DNA of 5,003 nt. Source: Methylophilaceae bacterium UBA7525 (GTDB taxonomy: Bacteria > Pseudomonadota > Gammaproteobacteria > Burkholderiales > Methylophilaceae). The position numbers and the translations under genes are program-made. Shown here one piece after another: positions 1 to 5,003 of the stretch. Location of the stretch: NCBI GenBank assembly GCA_002479405.1, contig DLMX01000068.1:1-5003 (forward strand). Direction: 5' to 3'. Numbering within the stretch: position 1 is the stretch's first letter; every line of letters begins with the position of its first letter. Below the pieces are notes generated by a model. It was not told the DNA's origin. It ran no database searches and saw nothing but the letters and a program-made list of their open reading frames with translations.

Positions 1-207
1 TTCAGCGACGGCAACAAACGCATCGCCGCCGCCCTGTTCATCGCCTTCCTGGCCCGCAACGGCATCCTCTACCGCCCCGACGGCGGCAAGCGCCTGGCCG
101 ACAATGCCCTGGTGGCGCTCACCCTGCTCATCGCCGAAAGCCGCCCGGACGAGCGCGAGACCATCGTCAAGGTGATCGTCAACCTGATCAACCGGAGCAA
201 CGACTGA
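1..207 (+). CDS. Fic/DOC-family protein, C-terminal part (5' end outside window)
   Basis: The frame is open from base 1 and ends at TGA 205-207, giving 68 residues. It begins FSDGNKRIAAA, which is the Fic/DOC active-site loop (H-x-F-x-D-G-N-K-R); the catalytic His should lie just outside the window. The GNKR form is typical of DOC-like and RhuM-Fic fusion proteins rather than the HPFxxGNGR form of classical AMPylating Fic enzymes. The rest is helical and ends IVNLINRSND. Family members transfer AMP or phosphate to a protein target and are often toxins or host-factor modifiers. From memory, Fic/RhuM genes often sit between hsdM and hsdS in Type I loci, which matches the 1-base overlap with hsdS here. 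The N-terminus, any RhuM domain and any inhibitory motif cannot be judged. Family assignment is firm; activity is inferred. Confidence 0.85.
   Translation, partial: FSDGNKRIAAALFIAFLARNGILYRPDGGKRLADNALVALTLLIAESRPDERETIVKVIVNLINRSND
194..197 (+). promoter_or_regulatory. Ribosome binding site of hsdS
   Basis: A GGAG lies inside the fic reading frame, 9 bases before ATG 207. A second in-frame ATG at 213 would be 15 bases away, so the site favours 207 as the start. Together with the TGATG stop/start overlap it suggests that hsdS is translationally coupled to the Fic gene. Confidence 0.55.
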
Positions 208-1955
208 TGGCGATGGATCACCCGCAGGCGCTGCCCAGCCTCGACGCTTGGACTTCGGCGCTGCTCACCAAATCCAGCGCCGGGCGCGGCAGTAACGGCA
301 AGCTGGAGGCCTATGGCATCAAGAAGCTGCGTGAGCTGATCCTAGAATTGGCGGTGCGGGGGAAGCTGGTGCCGCAAGACCCTAACGACGAACCGGCGAG
401 TGTGTTGCTGGAAAAAATTGCCAAAGAAAAATTGCGGCTAATTAAAGAGGGGAAAATCAAACAAGAAAAACCACTTGCCGATGTTGATGCAATGCCGTTT
501 GAACTTCCAGAAAGCTGGGAGTGGGCAAGGCTACCTAGCATCGCCAGCTATCTGCCTGGAAAAACTCCATCCACGAAGAATCCAAGTTATTGGTCTGAAA
601 ATCCAGTTGATGTCCCATGGGTTAGCATTTCTGATATGGAACATTTGGCGGTGCTTACAGAGACAAGCAAGAAAATTACTCCTGAAGCGGCAAAGCATGT
701 ATTCGGATATGAGCCCATCTCCAAAGGCTCGCTATTAATGAGCTTCAAGTTAACAGTCGGGAAGATGGCAATTCTTGGAGTGGATGCGTATCACAATGAA
801 GCCATACTTTCCATTCAGCCGTATTCTGGAATTGTAAGAGACTATTTACTCAAAGTTCTTCCTACGAGAGCGCAAGCGGGTAATACGAAGCGTGCAATCA
901 TGGGAGATACTTTAAATTCCACTTCTCTTGCGTTGCTGTTGATTCCAGTGCCGCCCCTCGCCGAACAACACCGCATCGTCGCCAAAGTCGATGAACTCAT
1001 GGCCCTGTGCGACCAATTGGAACAGCAGCAAACCGACAGCCTCGCAGCCCACCAAACCCTGGTCGAAACCCTGCTCGGCACGCTCACCCGTGTCGAGTCG
1101 CAGCAGGAGTTCAGCGCAGCCTGGGCGCGCATCGCCAGCCACTTCGGCACCCTGTTCACCACCGAAGCCAGCATCGAACAACTCAAACAAACCCTCCTCC
1201 AACTCGCCGTCATGGGCAAACTCGTCCCGCAAGACCCCAACGACGAACCGGCGAGTGTTCTACTAAAACGGCTCGCTAAGCAAAAGGAGCAAAAGATTGA
1301 GCATGGGGCTCTAAAAAAGGGCAAACCATACGATGCGCTTAACGGGGATGAGAAACCATTTGAATTGCCAATGAGTTGGGCATGGTCGACGTTGCCGGAG
1401 ATAGGTGAGCTGGCAAGAGGTAAATCAAAACACCGACCGCGAAACGATCCTAAGCTCTATTCGAACGGAACCATTCCAATGGTTCAAACAGGTGATGTTT
1501 CAAGAGCCGACCCGTTCATTTCTTCGCACACTGCTTTGTATAACGAAACGGGATTGAGTCAGAGTCGATTGTGGCCAAAAGGCACAATGTGCATAACCAT
1601 AGCTGCCAATATCGCTGAAACCGGTATCTTGGCATTCAATGCTTGTTTTCCTGACAGCGTCGTTGGCTTCATCCCGTTCGACGAAGGTATAGACGTGAAG
1701 TACTTCGAGTATTTCATGCGGACCGCAAAAGGCCATCTCGAAGACTTTGCACCATCCACTGCCCAGAAGAACATTAATCTGGATATATTGGGACAGTTGC
1801 TTGTTCCCTTGCCACCAGCAAGAGAGCTGGGGCGCATCGTCGCCAAAGTCGACGAGCTCATGGCCCTGTGCGACGCCCTCAAGGCCCGCCTCGCCGACGC
1901 GCAAACCACCCAAATCCACCTCGCCGACGCCATTGTCGAGCAGGCCGTCTGCTGA
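207..1955 (+). CDS. hsdS: Type I restriction-modification system specificity subunit S (HsdS)
   Basis: This 582-residue protein is the DNA-recognition subunit that joins HsdM (and HsdR) and sets the bipartite target. The layout is a duplicated half-subunit. An N-terminal conserved helix (41-68, LRELILELAVRGKLVPQDPN onward) is followed by target-recognition domain 1 (about 95-245), then a first distal repeat (249-270, PPLAEQHRIVAKVDELMALC). A central spacer follows, then the helix repeats (327-353, LQLAVMGKLVPQDPN). Recognition domain 2 (about 384-533) and a second distal repeat (536-556, RIVAKVDELMALCDAL) complete it. Each recognition domain opens with an F-E-L-P-x-S-W-x-W motif (98-106, 385-393), usual in this family. 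At 582 residues it is longer than classical S subunits (about 400-460) because of long spacers. The two recognition domains are unlike each other, so an asymmetric target is expected. No frameshift is seen. The recognised sequence cannot be predicted. It overlaps the Fic gene by 1 base and precedes the SIR2 gene by 10. Confidence 0.95.
   Translation: MAMDHPQALPSLDAWTSALLTKSSAGRGSNGKLEAYGIKKLRELILELAVRGKLVPQDPNDEPASVLLEKIAKEKLRLIKEGKIKQEKPLADVDAMPFELPESWEWARLPSIASYLPGKTPSTKNPSYWSENPVDVPWVSISDMEHLAVLTETSKKITPEAAKHVFGYEPISKGSLLMSFKLTVGKMAILGVDAYHNEAILSIQPYSGIVRDYLLKVLPTRAQAGNTKRAIMGDTLNSTSLALLLIPVPPLAEQHRIVAKVDELMALCDQLEQQQTDSLAAHQTLVETLLGTLTRVESQQEFSAAWARIASHFGTLFTTEASIEQLKQTLLQLAVMGKLVPQDPNDEPASVLLKRLAKQKEQKIEHGALKKGKPYDALNGDEKPFELPMSWAWSTLPEIGELARGKSKHRPRNDPKLYSNGTIPMVQTGDVSRADPFISSHTALYNETGLSQSRLWPKGTMCITIAANIAETGILAFNACFPDSVVGFIPFDEGIDVKYFEYFMRTAKGHLEDFAPSTAQKNINLDILGQLLVPLPPARELGRIVAKVDELMALCDALKARLADAQTTQIHLADAIVEQAVC
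372..403 (+). repeat. hsdS proximal direct repeat, copy 1
   Basis: These 32 bases encode PQDPNDEPASV before recognition domain 1. They match 1227-1258 with one mismatch (T383 versus C1238). The two copies are 855 bases apart, an exact number of codons. Confidence 0.9.
972..1013 (+). repeat. hsdS distal direct repeat, copy 1
   Basis: These 42 bases encode RIVAKVDELMALCD after recognition domain 1. They match 1833-1874 with two silent third-position differences. The offset is 861 bases, also in frame. Confidence 0.9.
1227..1258 (+). repeat. hsdS proximal direct repeat, copy 2
   Basis: Second copy of the repeat at 372-403, encoding PQDPNDEPASV before recognition domain 2. Confidence 0.9.
1833..1874 (+). 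repeat. hsdS distal direct repeat, copy 2
   Basis: Second copy of the repeat at 972-1013, encoding RIVAKVDELMALCD after recognition domain 2, close to the C-terminus of HsdS. Confidence 0.9.
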
Positions 1956-1965
1956 GTCGCAGTGC

Positions 1966-3810
1966 ATGACACCGGCGCTGCAAAAAATCTGGTGCGACGA
2001 AGACGAGCATTACCGTTACGAGCACTTTGCCGATTTTAACGAGTGGCTGGATAGTGAAGAGGGGCTGGATGTTCGGGCCGAATATGGCGTCGATGCCTTG
2101 CCCCAGCCCAGCAAGGCGCTTTTCTCGGGTGACAGAAGCGGCTATGACGAAGCGTTTCAGGCATTTCGCAAACAGTGTCGTCACGAAGCGCTGGGGGAAG
2201 CCTGGTTCCTGGAGCAGTTGGGTGATGATCACTGGTTCCAGCGCAATGTGGACCACTTCATTCAGCTTGTCGATCTCATGGTTGCCGGGGCGGTGGTGCC
2301 GTTTGTCGGGGCGGGCATTTCCGCATCGGCCGGCTTTTCAAGTTGGAGGGATCATCTGCGGCGGCAGGGCAAAACGGCACATATCGCTTCGGAACGTATT
2401 GAGGGGCTATTAGCCAGCGGCGCTTATGAAACTGTACTGGAAGAGATCGAGGCCGTCCGTGGCCGCGAGGTGTTCATCCAGGAAATTCGCGATGAGTTCT
2501 CTCGCAACCTCACCATCCCCGATGTGGTCTGGCGCATCTCCGAGCTGTTCGCGGATACGGTGATTACGACCAATTACGATCGCTTGCTGGAGCAGTCGTT
2601 TGAAACCGGCGAGGCCGGCCGGGTTCAGGTAATCAATGGCTTGAATGCATTGGAGCAGCCCGATCCGAAGAAGATCACGGTCATCAAGCTGCACGGCGAT
2701 ATTCGCGAGCCGAAACGTTGCATCCTCAGCAAGAACCAATACGACGAAACCTACGGCAATGGCAGCCTGAATATGCACAAGCCAATACCCAAGCTGCTCG
2801 CCTACCATTACAAAAACAGCAGCCTGCTCTTTCTGGGCTGCAGCCTGAACAATGACAGGACGGTTCAGGTATTCAAGAAGATCAGGGAAGGCATGGGCGA
2901 AGAGGAGGAGACCAAACAGCACTTCGCCATCGAGCAAGTTCCCGAAAATCCGGAAGAGATCGCGCAACGCAACGCGGAACTGGCCAAGCTGGGCATCACC
3001 CCGATCTGGTTTGAAAAGGGGCGTTATGAGTTAGTCGAAAGCATACTCAGCCTTGCCAAGAACGAGCTGCGGCACCGGGGAGTGGCGCCTCAGCCGCTAC
3101 CGGTTGAAGAGCCGCCAATCAAACTGGATATGGACTTGAGCCATTTCCTTCGCGACTTCATCGACCTGATGCCCTTGATGCATTGGCTGCACCGGGCTGT
3201 GCCGCAGGCCGCGACAAGCCAATACCTTTCTGCCATGCAGCGCGTGTTTTATGCGCAATCTTTTGTAACTCGGCAAACGGACGAAAACCTTAAAGATGCG
3301 CTGGACAACCTGCTGCGCGCGCTGGCGAATTCGGCAGAGTTTGATGGTTATACCCATGGCAAACTTTCAGCGGCATTCGGGTATATGCAGCAATATCTAA
3401 AATCTATTGGCGAACGAAATCACTCAGGTGATGATTTTGAGTGGAATTTTCACGAACTATTGACCATACCCGCTTCGCAGTTTGATGCGCTCGTGACGAA
3501 AAAAATGAACGGGAGCTTTGATTATCATGCGATACGTTTGATTATTGCCTTGTTGCAACATGGGCAGAATCAGCGCGCATCGACAAAGGTGTTCTGTGAA
3601 TTGCCGGGTGCGGTAAACCATGAGTTTGGTGACTACCTTTCCTTGGCACTTTCAAAAAATCTGGGGGTTATCGTTCCTGATCGCCTTGATCAAATCTATA
3701 CGGGGGATATTCTTAACTTGTGCGAAGACGCCTGGAATAATTTTGATAAGCCAATGGATCTCAGGTTTTTTGAGCGGGTGAAATTGATGGTTGCAGGGAT
3801 TTTTAGATAG
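1966..3810 (+). CDS. SIR2-like (sirtuin-fold) NAD-binding defence protein
   Basis: The product is a 614-residue soluble protein. ATG 1966 is chosen because it lies 10 bases after the hsdS stop; the frame is open further upstream (ATG 1747), but that would lie wholly inside hsdS. Visible modules: an acidic, unassigned N-terminal segment (1-100); a SIR2 core (about 103-365); and an unassigned helical C-terminus (about 390-614). The SIR2 signatures are VVPFVGAGIS (110-119, NAD-binding GAGxS), TTNYD (201-205, with Asn203 and Asp205), KLHGD (241-245, with His243) and LLFLGCSLNND (287-297). Asn203 and His243 correspond to the pair needed for NADase activity in bacterial SIR2 effectors such as Thoeris ThsA. 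The zinc-binding cysteine pairs of true sirtuin deacetylases are not seen. In anti-phage systems such proteins deplete NAD+ on infection, and the position in a Type I operon supports that role by inference. No partner (HerA, pAgo, TIR) is visible. The Shine-Dalgarno is weak, so coupling to hsdS is likely. The last ~190 codons are clearly richer in A+T than the SIR2 core. Confidence 0.88.
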   Translation: MTPALQKIWCDEDEHYRYEHFADFNEWLDSEEGLDVRAEYGVDALPQPSKALFSGDRSGYDEAFQAFRKQCRHEALGEAWFLEQLGDDHWFQRNVDHFIQLVDLMVAGAVVPFVGAGISASAGFSSWRDHLRRQGKTAHIASERIEGLLASGAYETVLEEIEAVRGREVFIQEIRDEFSRNLTIPDVVWRISELFADTVITTNYDRLLEQSFETGEAGRVQVINGLNALEQPDPKKITVIKLHGDIREPKRCILSKNQYDETYGNGSLNMHKPIPKLLAYHYKNSSLLFLGCSLNNDRTVQVFKKIREGMGEEEETKQHFAIEQVPENPEEIAQRNAELAKLGITPIWFEKGRYELVESILSLAKNELRHRGVAPQPLPVEEPPIKLDMDLSHFLRDFIDLMPLMHWLHRAVPQAATSQYLSAMQRVFYAQSFVTRQTDENLKDALDNLLRALANSAEFDGYTHGKLSAAFGYMQQYLKSIGERNHSGDDFEWNFHELLTIPASQFDALVTKKMNGSFDYHAIRLIIALLQHGQNQRASTKVFCELPGAVNHEFGDYLSLALSKNLGVIVPDRLDQIYTGDILNLCEDAWNNFDKPMDLRFFERVKLMVAGIFR

Positions 3811-3819
3811 GGACGAGAT

Positions 3820-4044
3820 ATGGCAATTAAACATGCAATTTGGAAAGTAGGTGCAAAACCTGAGCGACTCCAGTCCGCCAAGTTGGAAAGCGAAGAAAAG
3901 CTTGAAGATATGATCAATGCCGATATTTCGATTCTTAATGATCGCTGGATGATTATTGGCAGACAAGTGATTACAACCTATGGAGGGAAGATTGACCTTC
4001 TGGCGACAAAACAACAAGGGGCTTCGGCCCCTTTTTTGTTTTAA
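3820..4044 (+). pseudogene. Truncated DUF91/NucS-like PD-(D/E)XK nuclease, N-terminal fragment
   Basis: This open frame of 74 residues starts MAIKHAIWKVG, 9 bases after the SIR2 stop, with a modest GGACGAG just upstream. Residues 1-62 (SEEKLEDMI, DRWMIIGRQV, YGGKIDLLA) resemble, from memory, the start of DUF91/NucS-like nucleases. There GGRIDLLA carries the motif-II Asp (here Asp59) and is normally followed, about 10 residues later, by the I-E-L-K catalytic motif. That E-x-K motif is missing. From about residue 63 the frame enters the hairpin terminator at 4016-4033, and residues 66-74 (QGASAPFLF) are simply translated hairpin and T-tract. The gene is therefore probably a remnant cut off by a deletion or junction near 4003-4015, with loss of catalytic activity. 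A genuine small protein is possible but less likely. Spacing shows it was once the next cistron of the hsdS-SIR2 operon. Confidence 0.65.
4008..4042. terminator. Rho-independent terminator, probably bidirectional
   Basis: The stem AAGGGGC (4016-4022) pairs with GCCCCTT (4027-4033) around a TTCG loop, giving the very stable C(UUCG)G tetraloop on the + strand. It is followed by TTTTTTGTTTT. Outer A-rich and T-rich arms (4008-4014 and 4036-4042) can extend the stem past a small internal loop. On the - strand the same stem is followed by TTGTTGTTTT and lies 8 bases after the nrdJb stop codon. It therefore suits termination of nrdJb as well as of the defence operon. The better loop and T-run are on the + strand. 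Confidence 0.85.
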
Positions 4045-4739
4045 CCGCACTTACTTTCGCCGCAATTCAAACAAGTCAAACACCCGTCCATCACAATCGC
4101 TGCCTTGGTGTGGCACTTGTTGCAGAGTTGTGCGCCGGCGGGGAAGCCTTCGGCGTTGACCGGTTCATGGGCGTTCTTTTCCATGTACTGGGTCTTTTTT
4201 TCCTCGATCAGTTTTTTCTGGTGTTCGTCCGGGCCGGACTTTTTCAGCATGCCGATTTCCTGCAGGTGCTGTTCCAGCACTTCGCCGATCTCGGCGACCA
4301 GGCTGGGGATGTATTTGCCGCCCTTCTTGAAGTAGCCGCCGCTGGGGTCGAACACGCTGTGCAGTTCTTCCACCAGGAAGGTGACGTCGCCGCCCTTGCG
4401 GAACACGGCGGACATGACGCGGGTGAGCGCGACGATCCACTGGAAGTGGTCCATGTTCTTGGAGTTGATGAAGATCTCGAACGGGCGGCGGTGTTCCTGC
4501 GGGGTGCCTTCGTTCATGACGACGTCGTTGATGGTGATGTAGAGCGCATGCTCGGTCACCGGGGTCTTGATCTTGTAGGTGTTGCCGACCAGTTTTTCCG
4601 GGCGGCTCAGCGGTTCGCCCAGTTGCAGGATCTCGGCGGTTTTCTGCGATGCCAGCAGTTCGGCTTCGGCGGCCTTGGCCTTGTCTTCTTCGGTGACGAC
4701 GTTGTAGCCGGTGATTTTCTTTTCGATTTTGATAGCCAT
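4041..4739 (-). CDS. nrdJb: Class II ribonucleotide reductase small C-terminal subunit NrdJb (TSCPD domain)
   Basis: The product has 232 residues. In bacteria with a split cobalamin-dependent reductase, NrdJa carries the catalytic barrel and NrdJb the C-terminal part, which helps deliver reducing power for making deoxyribonucleotides in the cytoplasm. A central block, PFEIFINSKNMDHFQWIVAL followed by FRKGGDVTFLVEEL (86-125), is characteristic of the C-terminal region of NrdJ (TSCPD domain). A charged linker (about 165-195) leads to a cysteine-rich tail with C206/C209 (CNKC), C220, C223, C226 and C231. The first four probably bind metal or keep the fold. The last pair, C226-G-E-S-K-C231, is the C-x4-C found at the very end of class I and II reductases, where it re-reduces the active-site disulfide. 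The start ATG 4737-4739 has a strong Shine-Dalgarno. It is 27 bases after nrdJa, so the two are co-transcribed. The family is firm; the name follows the Pseudomonas split form. Confidence 0.85.
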   Translation of the reverse strand: MAIKIEKKITGYNVVTEEDKAKAAEAELLASQKTAEILQLGEPLSRPEKLVGNTYKIKTPVTEHALYITINDVVMNEGTPQEHRRPFEIFINSKNMDHFQWIVALTRVMSAVFRKGGDVTFLVEELHSVFDPSGGYFKKGGKYIPSLVAEIGEVLEQHLQEIGMLKKSGPDEHQKKLIEEKKTQYMEKNAHEPVNAEGFPAGAQLCNKCHTKAAIVMDGCLTCLNCGESKCG

Positions 4740-4746
4740 GTTTTTT

Positions 4747-4752
4747 CTCCTT
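4747..4752 (-). promoter_or_regulatory. Ribosome binding site of nrdJb
   Basis: On the - strand this reads AAGGAG, 7 bases before the ATG. It is a near-consensus Shine-Dalgarno that fixes the nrdJb start and shows nrdJb can be translated independently of nrdJa. Confidence 0.85.
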
Positions 4753-4766
4753 GAGCGGTCAGTTCA

Positions 4767-5003
4767 TCAGAACTTGCCGTAGTAGCCTTCCTTCAGCGCG
4801 TCGTACAGATTGGCGGCGCTGTGGATCTCGCCGTCGTATTCGATCTCTTCGTTGCCCTTGGCTTCGATGACGGTGCCGTCTTCCAGCGTGAACTTGTAGG
4901 TGGTGTTTTCCAGATCCTTCTCGGTCACCAGCACGCCCTGGAAGGCTTCCGGGTTGAAGCGGAAGGTGGTGCAGCCCTTCAGGCCCTTGTCGTAGGCGTA
5001 GAG
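4767..5003 (-). CDS. nrdJa: Class II ribonucleotide reductase large subunit NrdJa, C-terminal part (5' end outside window)
   Basis: The last 78 codons are in frame from the window edge to TGA (4769-4767 on the - strand). They begin LYAYDKGLKGCTTFRFNPEA; the KGCTTFR stretch is the conserved end of the catalytic region of adenosylcobalamin-dependent reductases (KGCTTYRP in many). The chain then runs TTYKFTLEDG, NEEIEYDGEIH and ends ALKEGYYGKF, which agrees with the C-terminus expected of the split NrdJa form rather than a fused NrdJ. The enzyme reduces ribonucleotides using a radical produced from adenosylcobalamin, so it needs no oxygen. It ends 27 bases before nrdJb, in the same direction, as the preceding cistron. 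The active-site cysteines and the B12-binding part are not in the window. Confidence 0.82.
   Translation of the reverse strand, partial: LYAYDKGLKGCTTFRFNPEAFQGVLVTEKDLENTTYKFTLEDGTVIEAKGNEEIEYDGEIHSAANLYDALKEGYYGKF

Noticed and set aside
842..1324. Open frames on the - strand and in other + frames in the central part of hsdS
   Set aside because: They lie across the conserved HsdS repeats and have low-complexity Ser/Cys/Arg or Pro/Ser/Asn composition, so they are by-products of GC-rich codons.
372..1874. Phase-variable inversion of hsdS
   Set aside because: The repeats are direct, not inverted, and no second hsdS copy or recombinase gene is in the window, so inversion switching is not supported here.
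1747..1965. An upstream ATG that would extend the SIR2 protein by 73 residues
   Set aside because: The added part lies entirely inside the 3' end of hsdS in another frame and is Pro/Ser/Arg-rich, typical of an out-of-frame reading. ATG 1966 directly after the hsdS stop is the natural start.
2410..2967. A 185-codon open frame on the - strand within the SIR2 gene
   Set aside because: It lies opposite the conserved TTNYD, KLHGD and GCS motifs and has no family resemblance; it is a shadow of the coding strand.
3820..4739. The same first four residues (MAIK) in the nuclease fragment and in NrdJb, suggesting a duplicated 5' end
   Set aside because: The DNA differs at several positions, similarity stops after four residues, and the rest of the proteins are unrelated; chance is sufficient.
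4110..4754. A 214-codon open frame on the + strand opposite nrdJb
   Set aside because: It is the antisense of nrdJb in GC-rich DNA, is dominated by Val/Phe/Gly/Asp, has no recognisable domain, and contradicts the strong evidence for nrdJb on the other strand.
1..5003. CRISPR array, tRNA, rRNA or insertion sequence
   Set aside because: No regularly spaced repeats, cloverleaf-like stretch, transposase or terminal inverted repeats were seen, and nearly all of the window is accounted for by genes.

Overview
The window reads as bacterial chromosome, probably from a beta- or gammaproteobacterium. The evidence is a split cobalamin-dependent ribonucleotide reductase (NrdJa/NrdJb, best known from Pseudomonas and also expected in Betaproteobacteria), about 60-65% G+C in the housekeeping genes, and tight operon spacing. 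The genus cannot be fixed from this sequence.

Positions 1-4044 (+ strand) are the tail of a defence operon. In order they hold: the C-terminus of a Fic/DOC protein (1-207, cut by the window edge); a two-specificity-domain Type I restriction-modification S subunit (hsdS, 207-1955) overlapping it by one base; a SIR2-type NAD-binding protein (1966-3810) 10 bases further on; and a 74-codon fragment of what looks like a DUF91/NucS-like PD-(D/E)XK nuclease (3820-4044). The fragment breaks off just after its predicted catalytic Asp and runs into a hairpin terminator. HsdM is expected upstream, outside the window. No hsdR is present downstream of hsdS.

Positions 4041-5003 (- strand) are ordinary chromosome: nrdJb (4041-4739) and the 3' end of nrdJa (4767-5003). 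They converge on the defence operon, and the two facing stop codons share a TTAA at 4041-4044. A strong GC-rich hairpin (4016-4033) with T-rich flanks on both sides separates the two units and probably terminates both.

Base composition is patchy inside the defence genes. The conserved segments of hsdS and the SIR2 domain are about 60-68% G+C by hand count. The two HsdS target-recognition domains, the last ~190 codons of the SIR2 protein and the nuclease fragment are about 35-50%. This suggests modular replacement of the parts that recognise targets or phage.

Working model (inference): HsdS with upstream HsdM and an HsdR located elsewhere gives sequence-specific restriction. The co-transcribed SIR2 protein could give NAD+-depleting abortive defence, and the Fic protein could act as a toxin or AMPylator linked to the same locus. 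The right-hand end of the island has been eroded or joined to the nrdJ locus by a deletion that truncated the nuclease gene.
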